From: an uncultured Lachnospiraceae bacterium
Lineage (GTDB): Bacteria > Bacillota > Clostridia > Lachnospirales > Lachnospiraceae
Reading direction: 5' to 3'
Length of the DNA stretch: 62,384 nucleotides
NCBI GenBank assembly: GCA_910587495.1
Contig: CAJUMT010000002.1
Coordinates: 1 to 62,384 of the forward strand
Part shown: positions 43,248 to 52,855 of the stretch, piece after piece
How the letters are laid out: every line of letters starts with the position of its first letter
Numbering within the stretch: position 1 is the stretch's first letter
Position numbers and translations under genes: made by a program
Notes under the pieces: model-generated
Told to the model about the DNA's origin: nothing
What the model saw: the letters and a program-made list of their open reading frames with translations, nothing else
Database searches by the model: none

Positions 43248-44238
43248 AACATTAATGATTACAGGGGGAACAGGATCTTTTGGAAACGCTGTTCTAAAGA
43301 GATTTTTAGGCACAGATGTAAAAGAGATCCGTATTTTTTCCCGCGATGAAAAAAAACAGGATGACATGCGCAAATTGTACAATAATCCTAAAATTAAATT
43401 CTATATTGGCGATGTAAGGGATATTAGAAGTGTACAGAATGCAATTCATGGAGTTGACTATATTTTTAATGCTGCGGCTTTGAAACAGGTTCCATCCTGT
43501 GAATTTTTCCCTATGGAGGCTGTGCAGACTAATGTTTTAGGGACAGAAAATGTGTTGACTGCAGCAATTCAGGAAGGAGTTGAGAAAGTTATCTGTCTGT
43601 CTACAGATAAGGCAGCGTATCCTATTAATGCTATGGGAATCAGCAAAGCTATGATGGAAAGAGTTTTTGTTGCAAAATCAAGGACTACAGAAAGAACAAT
43701 TATTTCCGGTACAAGATATGGAAATGTCATGTGTTCAAGGGGTTCCGTGATTCCATTGTTTGTTGAACAGATTAAAAATGGTAAATCTATTACAATTACA
43801 GATCCGGAAATGACGCGGTTTTTAATGAGCCTGGATGAGGCTGTGGATTTGGTTATGTTTGCTTTTGAACATGCGCTGCCAGGAGACATTATGGTTCAGA
43901 AAGCACCAGCCTGCACGATTGGAACTTTGGCATGCGCTATTCAGGAACTCTTTCATGATACAAATGAGATTCATTATATTGGTATCCGCCACGGAGAAAA
44001 AAAAGCAGAGACGCTTTTAACAAAAGAAGAATGTATGCATGCATATGATTTAGGTAACTTTTATAGGGTTCCTGCTGATAATCGTGACTTAAATTATGAG
44101 CAGTATTTTGAAACCGGAAAGACAGAAAAAGCAAATTTGACAGAATTTACATCGGATAATACAGTTAGGCTGAACCTTGGGCAGGTAAAAGAAAAGTTGT
44201 TATCTTTGGAATATATTCAGAATGCATTAGAATCATAG
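43228..44238 (+). CDS. UDP-GlcNAc 4,6-dehydratase/5-epimerase (CapE/FnlA/WbjB-like)
   Basis: 336 residues of the extended SDR CapD/FlaA1 branch. TLMITGGTGSFGNAVLKRFL, FSRDEKKQDDMRKLYNN, FNAAALKQVPSCEFFPMEAV, CLSTDKAAYPINAMGISKAM. The catalytic Tyr position holds Met (MGISK), as in CapE/WbjB inverting dehydratases that also epimerise C5, rather than Tyr as in PseB. This gives a UDP-2-acetamido-2,6-dideoxy-L-lyxo/arabino-4-hexulose. The GTG at 43228 has GGAGG 7 bases upstream; earlier in-frame codons at 43201/43204 have none. Confidence 0.9.
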   Translation: MGTFTDKTLMITGGTGSFGNAVLKRFLGTDVKEIRIFSRDEKKQDDMRKLYNNPKIKFYIGDVRDIRSVQNAIHGVDYIFNAAALKQVPSCEFFPMEAVQTNVLGTENVLTAAIQEGVEKVICLSTDKAAYPINAMGISKAMMERVFVAKSRTTERTIISGTRYGNVMCSRGSVIPLFVEQIKNGKSITITDPEMTRFLMSLDEAVDLVMFAFEHALPGDIMVQKAPACTIGTLACAIQELFHDTNEIHYIGIRHGEKKAETLLTKEECMHAYDLGNFYRVPADNRDLNYEQYFETGKTEKANLTEFTSDNTVRLNLGQVKEKLLSLEYIQNALES

Positions 44239-44317
44239 ATGAAAAGAAATTCTAAAAGATGCCATCATGAGCAATTGGAATTTGACGGATGTTTATTATG
44301 ATAGAGGAGAAAATACA

Positions 44318-45640
44318 ATGTTAGCTGTATCAGTTATTGTACCTGTTTATAATACAGAAAAATATTTGCGTAAATGTATGGAAAGCTTAGTAAAACAGAC
44401 AATGCAAAATATAGAATTTATATGTGTAAATGATGGATCAACAGACAAATCATTGCAGATATTAGAGGAATTTGCATCCTATGATTCAAGAGTAAAAATT
44501 ATCTCTAAATCAAATTCTGGATATGGAGATAGTATGAATACCGGACTCGCTCATGCAAGGGGAGAATATATTGGAATTGTGGAAAGCGATGATTATGCAC
44601 TTCCAGATATGTTTTCTGCTCTTTATAAAGAAGCAAGTGAAAAAAAAGCTGATATTGTAAAATCAAATTATAATTCTTTTTCAGAGAAAGAAGGACTGCA
44701 TTTTGAGGAATCTCTGTCAGTGATAAAATACCATAAAATATTTTGCGCATATGATGACCCTAAAATACTCGGTGCTACTTTGAGTATTTGGAGCGCTTTA
44801 TACAGAAGAAAATTTTTGGAAGAAGAAGGTATTTTGTTTAATACATCTCCAGGAGCTTCTTACCAGGATGTTTCTTTTGTAATAAAGGCTCTTCTGAGTG
44901 CAAAGAAAATTATATGTATTCCAGAAGCATATTTGTGCTATCGCTGTGATAATGAAAATTCTTCTGTAAAATCGCCTAAGAAAGTATTTTGTATAATGGA
45001 AGAATTCCATTTGATATATAAGTATATTTATGAAAAAGAAAAAGATAATATGCTGCCTATAATTGAGCCAATCAAATTTGAACATTATTTGGGGAATAAT
45101 AATCGGATTGATTCTGTATATCAATATGCATTCTTAGATAGAATGCAAAAAGAATTGCAGGAAGATTATAAGAATGGATGCATGAATAAAGCATATTGGA
45201 CGGATGATTCATGGAAAATAATGATGCAGATTAAAAGCGATATGGATAACTATTTTGAATCTGTAAATATAGATTATTTAAATAAGTATGTTTTAAAAGA
45301 ATATACATTAAATCATTGTCTGGCTGACTTGGGTGCTGAGTATATACTTAGAAATGCGAAAAAAATAATTATATATGGTGCCGGCACATATGGAAATAAA
45401 GTATTAGATAATATACAGAAAATCAATACAGTGTTTGGATTTGCAATAACTGAAAAAACAGCAGACACACCCAAAGAAATAAAAGGAATACCAGTATTTG
45501 AAATTCAAGAATTACAGGAATACGTTGATGAATCTGTTGTAGTTGTTGCAATCAAAAAACGTAATCAAATACCTGTGTTGAAATTATTAAAAGAGATGGG
45601 ATATCATACAGTACTGTCGGTTGATAAATATTTTGTGTGA
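44318..45640 (+). CDS. GT2 glycosyltransferase with C-terminal Rossmann module
   Basis: 440 residues. The GT-A domain opens LAVSVIVPVYNTEKYLRKCM, with CVNDGSTDKSLQIL, NSGYGDSMNTGLAHARGEYI and VESDDYALPDM. The GAG module (IIIYGAGTYGNKVLDNI, FAITEKTADTP) starts near 365. The block 'SGYGDSMN' matches the 52852/54254 genes ('KSYGKQVN', 'RSYGYQIN'), so these three form one subfamily. The ATG at 44318 has GAGGAG 8 bases upstream, which favours it over the in-frame ATG at 44267. Confidence 0.88.
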   Translation: MLAVSVIVPVYNTEKYLRKCMESLVKQTMQNIEFICVNDGSTDKSLQILEEFASYDSRVKIISKSNSGYGDSMNTGLAHARGEYIGIVESDDYALPDMFSALYKEASEKKADIVKSNYNSFSEKEGLHFEESLSVIKYHKIFCAYDDPKILGATLSIWSALYRRKFLEEEGILFNTSPGASYQDVSFVIKALLSAKKIICIPEAYLCYRCDNENSSVKSPKKVFCIMEEFHLIYKYIYEKEKDNMLPIIEPIKFEHYLGNNNRIDSVYQYAFLDRMQKELQEDYKNGCMNKAYWTDDSWKIMMQIKSDMDNYFESVNIDYLNKYVLKEYTLNHCLADLGAEYILRNAKKIIIYGAGTYGNKVLDNIQKINTVFGFAITEKTADTPKEIKGIPVFEIQELQEYVDESVVVVAIKKRNQIPVLKLLKEMGYHTVLSVDKYFV

Positions 45641-45697
45641 ACTATATCAAAGTTGAATTTTTGCTTTTCAATTGCAAATGAGGGGTTGAATGTATAA

Positions 45698-47149
45698 ATG
45701 GCATATAAAACAATTTTATATGGGGCGGGAAAGCGTTGCGTAACATTATGTAAAATATTAAGCGCATTAAATGTTAAACATATAATTATAGTAGATAGCA
45801 ATTCTGATACTTGGGGAAAAAGAATAGAAGGTTATTCAGTTGAATCTCCAGAGATTATAAAAACAATTAAAGAGATGTATTTTTGTATTACTGTGGCCAA
45901 TCTTGCTGTGGCAGATGAAATCAGAAACGATATCAAGGATAGATTTCTTTGTGATTTAAATAGAGAGATTTCGTTGAATAAATTAATATTAAAATCATAT
46001 AAGGAATCCTCTTTGGTTAGAGATAAAATTTTAAAACATAGTGTTGTAAAAAATAAAAAACGAAATGTATTGTTCGATTCTTGTAATGGATTTGGATTAG
46101 GTGGAGTAGAGGCTTGGACTGTGGATGTCTGTAGTGCTTTGATAAAAGAAGGAAAAGAAGACATTTACATTGTCTCTGATAATGGTGTTTATATAATTCC
46201 TGCTATATTAGATGGGCATGTTATATATGCAGATATAAATCATAAAACACGTTTTTTGCCAGAGTCTGTATTCAGTATCATAAAAAAAATAATTCCATAC
46301 CTGCCCTGCAAAATTATTACGAGGGATGTAGACGATGTAATGGTAGCGGCATATTTGATAAAGTGTTGCTACCCCAATATGGTTGAAATCATATCCGTCA
46401 TTCATGACAGTAAAAAAGAAAGCTGTGATGCATATATAGAGTTCAGAGAGTGTTCTGATTTATATATAGGTGTTAGTAAAGATATTAAGGCAGATATGAT
46501 ACAAAGGGGAGTAGAGCCAGAGAAAGTTACGTCTATGACTTGTCCTTTTAACTGTGTGCAAATTCTTGATCGTACTTATACAGAAAATATTGCTATGCCA
46601 ATTCGTATAGGGTATGCTGGACGTATGGACGGGATGGAGCATTCTCAAAAAAGAATGGATTTATTATTAAAAACTATGAAATTACTTTTAGAAAATAATG
46701 TAAATTTTGTTTGGGAACTTGCGGGGGATGGGGCGGTACGGAAAGAAATGGAAGATTATATCCATTTTAATAAAATGGAGGACAGGGTAAAATTTTTAGG
46801 TACAATAAGTCGCTCCGAAATTCCATTTTTTTGGAAAAGGCAGGATATTTGTATTAATCTTTCGGATTTTGAGGGGAGAAGTATAAGTATTATTGAAGCT
46901 ATGGGAAATGGTGTAGTTCCTGTTGTGACTGCTACATCAGGTGTAAAAGAGGATATTACAGATGGCATAAACGGTTATATTGTTCCATTAGGAGATTATT
47001 TGTTGGCAGTAGAAAGAATAAAGTATTTGGAGAAACACAGAAATTGTCTTGAAAAAATGGGTAAACTGGCACATGAGGAAGTTTATCCTAAAAGTTTGAT
47101 GGAAACGCATGTTGATTTTTGGAGAGGTATATTTTCGCGTAAATTCTAG
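45698..47149 (+). CDS. GT4 glycosyltransferase with N-terminal Rossmann module
   Basis: 483 residues. Residues 1-95 are the module (KTILYGAGKRCVTLCKILSA, VDSNSDTWGKRIEGYSVESP). From about 125 a GT-B domain starts (DSCNGFGLGGVEAWTVDVCS), with GYAGRMDGMEHSQKRMDLLL and the E-x7-E motif in LSDFEGRSISIIEAMGNG. Order of domains is the reverse of the GT2 fusions. A paralogue with the same order lies at 51389. The upstream GAGGGG is 13 bases from the ATG, so translation may be weak or the start slightly different. Confidence 0.88.
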   Translation: MAYKTILYGAGKRCVTLCKILSALNVKHIIIVDSNSDTWGKRIEGYSVESPEIIKTIKEMYFCITVANLAVADEIRNDIKDRFLCDLNREISLNKLILKSYKESSLVRDKILKHSVVKNKKRNVLFDSCNGFGLGGVEAWTVDVCSALIKEGKEDIYIVSDNGVYIIPAILDGHVIYADINHKTRFLPESVFSIIKKIIPYLPCKIITRDVDDVMVAAYLIKCCYPNMVEIISVIHDSKKESCDAYIEFRECSDLYIGVSKDIKADMIQRGVEPEKVTSMTCPFNCVQILDRTYTENIAMPIRIGYAGRMDGMEHSQKRMDLLLKTMKLLLENNVNFVWELAGDGAVRKEMEDYIHFNKMEDRVKFLGTISRSEIPFFWKRQDICINLSDFEGRSISIIEAMGNGVVPVVTATSGVKEDITDGINGYIVPLGDYLLAVERIKYLEKHRNCLEKMGKLAHEEVYPKSLMETHVDFWRGIFSRKF

Positions 47150-47168
47150 TGTGGAGGATAGATAAAAT

Positions 47169-49280
47169 ATGAAATCTGAAGAGCAGGACAAGATACGTTC
47201 TAAATTTGAAAATTATAAGAATGATAAAATTTTAATTTATGGAACAGGAAAAAGAGCGGGAAATTTAATAGATGCTTTGAATGATTTTCATATTGTTGGA
47301 GTTGTAGATAAGGATAAAATCTATGGAGAATTTAAGAAAAAACCAATTTTAGTATGGGATGAAATTCGACCGAATACTGCAGAACTGCTGATTATCGCGG
47401 CAGACAGACGATACTATGAGGAGATTTTTCGACGGATTCAAGATAAATGTATTGTCTGTAAACTTACAGTTTTAGGATATGCAGGAGAAGATCTGGGAAT
47501 CTATTTTGGAAATGAGATAGATCGGATTGGTATTTTGAAATATTGTGAAAAAAATGTAGAAGATTTGAAGAAAAAAATTCAGTTTTATGATGCGATTAGT
47601 TTTGATGTGTTTGATACGCTGATAATGAGAAAAACACTGGAACCTGGAGATGTATTTGATCTTGTAGAAAAAAATATAAAGAAAAAAGGTATACAGATTG
47701 ACAAATTTAAAAGAAAACGAAAAGAAGCAGATCATCTGACCCCAGGTGGGACGATAGAAGAAATATATGACACTTTGCAAAAAATGCTGCATTTGAGTTG
47801 CGAGCAAAGAAATATAATTTTACAGGAAGAACTTCAATGTGAAGGGAAAGTATTGATGCCTCGTTATGATATGGTTGGTATTATGCAATATGCGTTTTCT
47901 TTGGGAAAAAGAGTTAGTCTTATTTCCGATATGTATATGCCAGAAAAGTTAATGACTGGTTATTTGCATAGGCTGGGGATAAAAGAATTTCATAAATTGT
48001 ATGTTTCCTGTGATTACAGAACTGGAAAAGGGGAAAGATTATTTGAAATATATTGCAGCGAGGTAGAAGGTCAGAAATGTCTTCATATAGGTGATGATAT
48101 ATATGCTGATATCAGAAAACCGACGCAGTATGGGATTGATACATACGAAGTAAAAAGTGCGTATGGAATACTAAAAATTTCAGAAATGCATGGTGTGATT
48201 GGATATATAAATAACATGAATGAGAAAAATCTGATTGGTCTGTTAATATCAGATCTGTTTAACAGTCCTTTTTCATTATATCATACTTATGGAATATTAA
48301 AAATCCGGGAACTGGAGTTGTTTGGTAAACTATTTTTCTTTCCGCTGGTAATAAAATACTTGAGTGAACTTTTCGATTATTTAAATAAAAATAATCAATA
48401 TGAAGGGATTCTATTTGCTGCGCGAGACGGTCATTTGTTCCATAAATTATATGAAAAAATGCGTCAAAATACAATATATAATTTGTCTTTGCCTAGATCA
48501 GTTTATTTTATAACATCCAGAAAACTTGCGTTACGGGCAACTATGGGTCATAAAGATATAATGCGTGTGTTAAAAAATTATTTAGGTGTAATCCAGGAAG
48601 AAAATATATTAAAAAGTGTTGCAGGGTTAGATCGATTATACGAAAAAAAAGATGAGGAAAGCGGAGAAGCGTATATAGAAAGACATGAAGAAAAAATTAA
48701 AGAAAAGTCTGCATCTACACTGAAAAATTATAATTTATATCTAAAAAGAGAAAAAATAAATCTGGAAAAGAAATATTTATTTTGCGAATTGCATTCTCAG
48801 GGAACAACACAATATGCGTTGAATTATTTATTTACGTCACAATTAGATGGATTTTATATGAGCAGATATTATACAGACAATATATATGATTTATCCATAA
48901 ACGCAATTTTTGAGTCAGAAAGATATGTTCCTAAGATTGATATGGTGGTTTTGCGGGCTAATTTACAGGAAATGGTTTTTACATCTGCGTCTCCATCTGT
49001 CCAGGATATGGATGGAGAGGGATATCCCATTTACGATAAAGAGACAAGAGATGTGTCTGAGATCGGAAAAATAAATAGAATACAAAAGGAGATAGAAAAG
49101 ACTTTTGAAGAATATATAGATACATTTTATGTATTTGGAGAAACGATTTCAAATGAAATAACAGAATTTATATATCGATTATCTGCTAAATCTATTTTGG
49201 AAGATGAATGTGTAGATTTGAATCATACTATGCTATATGATAACTTGCTTAATAATCATTATAATGTTTGGTCGATTTGA
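47169..49280 (+). CDS. HAD-hydrolase-like giant with N-terminal Rossmann module
   Basis: 703 residues. Residues 18-110 form the module (ILIYGTGKRAGNLIDALNDF, VVDKDKIYGEF). A HAD domain follows at about 140-330 (COG5610-like): motif I AISFDVFDTLIMR (Asp146), motif II SLISDMYMP, motif IV LHIGDDIYADI; all key residues are intact. The C-terminal half contains ILFAARDGHLFHKLYEKM and IYFITSRKLALRATM, the pattern that COG5610 members use. Proteins of this type occur in polysaccharide clusters with unknown role. C. difficile type A flagellin modification also includes a HAD-like protein. GGAGGATAG precedes the ATG. Confidence 0.75.
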   Translation: MKSEEQDKIRSKFENYKNDKILIYGTGKRAGNLIDALNDFHIVGVVDKDKIYGEFKKKPILVWDEIRPNTAELLIIAADRRYYEEIFRRIQDKCIVCKLTVLGYAGEDLGIYFGNEIDRIGILKYCEKNVEDLKKKIQFYDAISFDVFDTLIMRKTLEPGDVFDLVEKNIKKKGIQIDKFKRKRKEADHLTPGGTIEEIYDTLQKMLHLSCEQRNIILQEELQCEGKVLMPRYDMVGIMQYAFSLGKRVSLISDMYMPEKLMTGYLHRLGIKEFHKLYVSCDYRTGKGERLFEIYCSEVEGQKCLHIGDDIYADIRKPTQYGIDTYEVKSAYGILKISEMHGVIGYINNMNEKNLIGLLISDLFNSPFSLYHTYGILKIRELELFGKLFFFPLVIKYLSELFDYLNKNNQYEGILFAARDGHLFHKLYEKMRQNTIYNLSLPRSVYFITSRKLALRATMGHKDIMRVLKNYLGVIQEENILKSVAGLDRLYEKKDEESGEAYIERHEEKIKEKSASTLKNYNLYLKREKINLEKKYLFCELHSQGTTQYALNYLFTSQLDGFYMSRYYTDNIYDLSINAIFESERYVPKIDMVVLRANLQEMVFTSASPSVQDMDGEGYPIYDKETRDVSEIGKINRIQKEIEKTFEEYIDTFYVFGETISNEITEFIYRLSAKSILEDECVDLNHTMLYDNLLNNHYNVWSI

Positions 49281-49299
49281 AAAGGAACTTGTGGAAAAT

Positions 49300-51375
49300 A
49301 TGGAAAAAGATTCAACATTACAATCTGTGTACAGAAGATTTCAAGCTTTAGAACACAAGAAAATACTTATTTATGGTACGGGAAAATATGCAGAAAGACT
49401 AATAGAGGCATTGGGGGATTTTCATATTGTTGGGGTGCTGGATCGGTTCCGTTTTGAAGGAAAATTTTGTGATAAACCGATCTTAATATGGGATGATATT
49501 GAAGAAAATACTGTCGATGTTATTATTATAGCAACATCAAAGGCAAACTATCAGGAGGTAGTAAATAGAATCCAATATCGTTGTATTGCGTTGAATATTA
49601 CAATATATGGGGAAAACGGGAGAAATTTATCAAAAAAAAGTCAATTAAAGTATATTGATAGTTTTCAGGCAGATTATTTAAAAAAAAGGGAAGATGATTT
49701 GCGGAAACTGATTTCCAGGTATGATGCAATAAGCTTTGATTTGCTTGATACGTTAGTTATGCGCAAAACCTTAGAGCCAGAAGATATATTTGATATAGTA
49801 GAAGAAAAAATAAAAAAAAGAGGAATTATAGTTTCTGAATTTAAGAAAAAAAGAAGAACAGCAGAATTATTGGCTGATGGGCAGAATATATATCAAATTT
49901 ACCATAATTTAAAAGAAATTACAGGTATAAGTGAAGAAGAAAGTCTGCTTATATTGCAGGAAGAAATAAAATGTGAAAAAGCCTGTTGGGTTCCTAGAAA
50001 AGTCATGGTAAATAGTATGAGGGAAGCAGTTGAACAGGGAAAGCGGGTAAGCATTTTTTCGAATACATATTTTCCCCTGGAAATACTAGAAGAATTATTA
50101 AAAGTTGTTGGCATAGTAGGGTATGATAGATTATATATTTCTTGTGAATACAAGGAGAGAAATGAAACAGGAATATTTGATATTTATCGCAAAGAGATTG
50201 GAAATGTAACCTGTCTTCATGTTGGAACTAATACTATAAAGTTTATAATTGATTTAAAAAAATATAAGATAGATATATTTGAAATTAAAAGTGCTTGTGA
50301 AATGTTAAAATTATCAAGCCTTAGACGAATCTTATTATATGCAGGAGGGTATGCTAATAATATTACGATAGGTATTATGATGGCAGAAATTTTTAATGAT
50401 CCATTTGCATTATGTCATACATCCGGATTTATTAAGATAAATGCATTTTCTTCGTTTATAAAAGTATTTATCGCACCGGTTGTTCTTCTTTACATGCAAA
50501 ATCTGCTTTATATTTTAAAAGATAAGAATTATAAAACAATTTTATTTTCTTCTAGAGATGGATATTTGTTTGAAAAACTATATGATAATTATTTTAAAGT
50601 AAACACAGAAATTCCTGGAATATATTTTATAACTTCAAGAAAATTATGTCTGATTTCAACAATATACAATGAAAGTGATATGGAGGAATTGAAAAAGTGG
50701 TTTTTTGGTGATTCTGAATTAAAGGTGTTTTTATCTGAATTTCTTGGAGAAAAGATATTAGAATGTGAAAACATAGAAAAATATGTTTGTTATAATAAAG
50801 ATAAAATAATAGAAAAATCTAATGAGATGCGTGAAAATTATTTAAAATATATAAGAAAAGAATTAAAAGATACAGATAAAAAATATTTGTTTTGCGATTT
50901 GATTTCTAGTGGTACTGTACATGATGCATTAAATAAAATTTTATTAGAAGAGTTAGATGGATTTTATTTATGTGAAACAAATGGATATAAAAAAAGAAAT
51001 CTTAATATAGTGTCTATATATAATGAGGAACAATGGGAAAATATTATACAGGCAAGAGATTTGTTAGAAGTTATTTTAACTTCACCTTCTCCATCTGTTC
51101 GGGCAATGGATGAAAATGGAGATCCTGTATATTCTCTTGATAAAAGGATAAAATCAGATATTGAGAAAGTTTTGGAAGCACAATGTATAATTGAAGAATA
51201 TGTCCGGGAATATGTTGATTTATTAGGGACAGATAAAATGATAAATAAAGAAATTCCTGAAGAAATGTTAGGTTCTTTTGCGTATGTCAATTTGGGAGAA
51301 GAAATAAAAATTTTTTTGAATCAAAAAAACATAGATGATATGACACAAGCCTGTATTCAAATAATGAAAATATGA
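49300..51375 (+). CDS. Paralogue of the HAD giant with degenerate HAD motifs
   Basis: 691 residues, aligned along its whole length with the 47169 product. Residues 18-110 are the module (ILIYGTGKYAERLIEALGDF). The HAD motif I is kept (AISFDLLDTLVMR), but motif II reads SIFSNTYFP (Asp replaced by Asn) and motif IV reads LHVGTNTIKFI where the paralogue has LHIGDDIYADI, so metal-binding acids are gone. The C-terminal half is conserved (ILFSSRDGYLFEKLYDNY, FITSRKLCLIST). Start 49300 aligns exactly with the paralogue's start; an in-frame ATG at 49264 would overlap the previous gene. Confidence 0.75.
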   Translation: MEKDSTLQSVYRRFQALEHKKILIYGTGKYAERLIEALGDFHIVGVLDRFRFEGKFCDKPILIWDDIEENTVDVIIIATSKANYQEVVNRIQYRCIALNITIYGENGRNLSKKSQLKYIDSFQADYLKKREDDLRKLISRYDAISFDLLDTLVMRKTLEPEDIFDIVEEKIKKRGIIVSEFKKKRRTAELLADGQNIYQIYHNLKEITGISEEESLLILQEEIKCEKACWVPRKVMVNSMREAVEQGKRVSIFSNTYFPLEILEELLKVVGIVGYDRLYISCEYKERNETGIFDIYRKEIGNVTCLHVGTNTIKFIIDLKKYKIDIFEIKSACEMLKLSSLRRILLYAGGYANNITIGIMMAEIFNDPFALCHTSGFIKINAFSSFIKVFIAPVVLLYMQNLLYILKDKNYKTILFSSRDGYLFEKLYDNYFKVNTEIPGIYFITSRKLCLISTIYNESDMEELKKWFFGDSELKVFLSEFLGEKILECENIEKYVCYNKDKIIEKSNEMRENYLKYIRKELKDTDKKYLFCDLISSGTVHDALNKILLEELDGFYLCETNGYKKRNLNIVSIYNEEQWENIIQARDLLEVILTSPSPSVRAMDENGDPVYSLDKRIKSDIEKVLEAQCIIEEYVREYVDLLGTDKMINKEIPEEMLGSFAYVNLGEEIKIFLNQKNIDDMTQACIQIMKI

Positions 51376-51388
51376 AAAAATACAATGG

Positions 51389-52855
51389 ATGAAAAATACA
51401 ATGGATCATGAGATAAAGACAGATGTTAGATGCTGCTTTTTTGGCGCAGGTAAAAAAGGGTTATACTGGTTGGAATTTTTTGCGAAATTCGGTATTGTGC
51501 CAAAATATTTCATAGATAATAATAAAAATTTATATGGGAAATTACTCAAAAATATTATAATTTATAATCCGGATCGATTAAAAGTAGTTGATTTTGAGTA
51601 CATATTTATCACATGTAATAATGAAGCTGAAATTTATCAACAATTATTAGAGTTGGAGATTAACAATGATAAGATTATATTTGGAAATCATAATATTTTG
51701 AATCATTTACTGTATTATGCTGTAAAAGAATATTATTCAAAAAAAATTTCAGGAGATTTTTCTAGTAATAAATCTGAAGGAACCATATTGTTAGATTTGC
51801 AAAACGGAATGGTCTTAGGAGGAGTGGAGGCGTGGGTTTACCGCCTTGCAGGACAACTGCAAAAAAAAGGTTATCAGGGAATATATCTCACTACAAATGT
51901 TTCTGAACCAGTAGTTACAGATAATACTTATCTCAGTTGCGTATTGGAATATCATGGAATTACAGATGAGAAAGATAAAATAGACCATTGTGTGCAGGAA
52001 ATCATAAAAAATCTTCCCTGCACAATCATTTGCAATTTCCCCCAGTATACCTTCTGGTCAGCATGTATAGTGAAACATTTATATCCAGATCAGATCCGTA
52101 TTATCGCAGTACAGCACAGCGACGATCCGGTATATTACGAGGCATATGGTTTATGGCAGGAGTATATTGACAAGTGTCTGGCGATCAGTTCGTTGATGAA
52201 GCATAAGCTTGTTACAATGGGCATGAAGGAAGAAAAGATCGGCTATTTAAGATGGCAGGTGCCCTGTGAACAAATTATAAATAGAACAAAAAATAAAGAA
52301 GAAACATGCCTGCAGATTGGCTATGCAGGACGGGTAACGACAACTGCGAAAAGAGTTGATTTATTACTGGCATTAGCCCAAAAGCTAGAATCCAGGCATC
52401 TCCATTTCCAAATAACCATTGCAGGCATCGGAAATTATAGCGACACTTTACAGCAGCAGATCCAGCAGGAAAATCTTTCAAAGTACATCGTCCCCATCGG
52501 TTACATAGACCGGAAAGATATACCTGATTTTTGGAGTAGGCAGGACATCATGGTCAGCTGTTCCGAATGGGAAGGACACAGCATATCCCAATCAGAAGCA
52601 ATGGCTGCGGGAGCTGTACCTGTGATCACGGATGTGTCTGGCGCCAGAGATGATGTGGCAGACGGATACAATGGATACATAGTAGATGTCGGCGATTTGG
52701 ATACTATGGCAGATAAGATAGAGTATTTGTATCATAACAGGGATACGCTTGCGCAGATGGGCCAGCGTGCCCATGATACCATTTACGAACGGCAGAAGGA
52801 GTTTAATCAGGCTCAATTTTGGGATGACCTGATAAAGGAAGTGTGGCAGAAATGA
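51389..52855 (+). CDS. GT4 glycosyltransferase with N-terminal Rossmann module, base-composition mosaic
   Basis: 488 residues: an N-terminal module (CCFFGAGKKGLYWLEFFAKF, YFIDNNKNLYGKLLKN), then a GT-B transferase (DLQNGMVLGGVEAWVYRLAG, IGYAGRVTTTAKRVDLLLAL, and the E-x7-E motif in CSEWEGHSISQSEAMAAG). It is a paralogue of the 45698 gene. The first 600 bp are AT-rich like the island core; from about 51980 the codons become visibly GC-richer like the right flank, so the gene may span a recombination joint. The start region has a duplicated AAAATACAATGGAT, giving ATGs at 51389 and 51401; neither has a strong ribosome site. Confidence 0.87.
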   Translation: MKNTMDHEIKTDVRCCFFGAGKKGLYWLEFFAKFGIVPKYFIDNNKNLYGKLLKNIIIYNPDRLKVVDFEYIFITCNNEAEIYQQLLELEINNDKIIFGNHNILNHLLYYAVKEYYSKKISGDFSSNKSEGTILLDLQNGMVLGGVEAWVYRLAGQLQKKGYQGIYLTTNVSEPVVTDNTYLSCVLEYHGITDEKDKIDHCVQEIIKNLPCTIICNFPQYTFWSACIVKHLYPDQIRIIAVQHSDDPVYYEAYGLWQEYIDKCLAISSLMKHKLVTMGMKEEKIGYLRWQVPCEQIINRTKNKEETCLQIGYAGRVTTTAKRVDLLLALAQKLESRHLHFQITIAGIGNYSDTLQQQIQQENLSKYIVPIGYIDRKDIPDFWSRQDIMVSCSEWEGHSISQSEAMAAGAVPVITDVSGARDDVADGYNGYIVDVGDLDTMADKIEYLYHNRDTLAQMGQRAHDTIYERQKEFNQAQFWDDLIKEVWQK

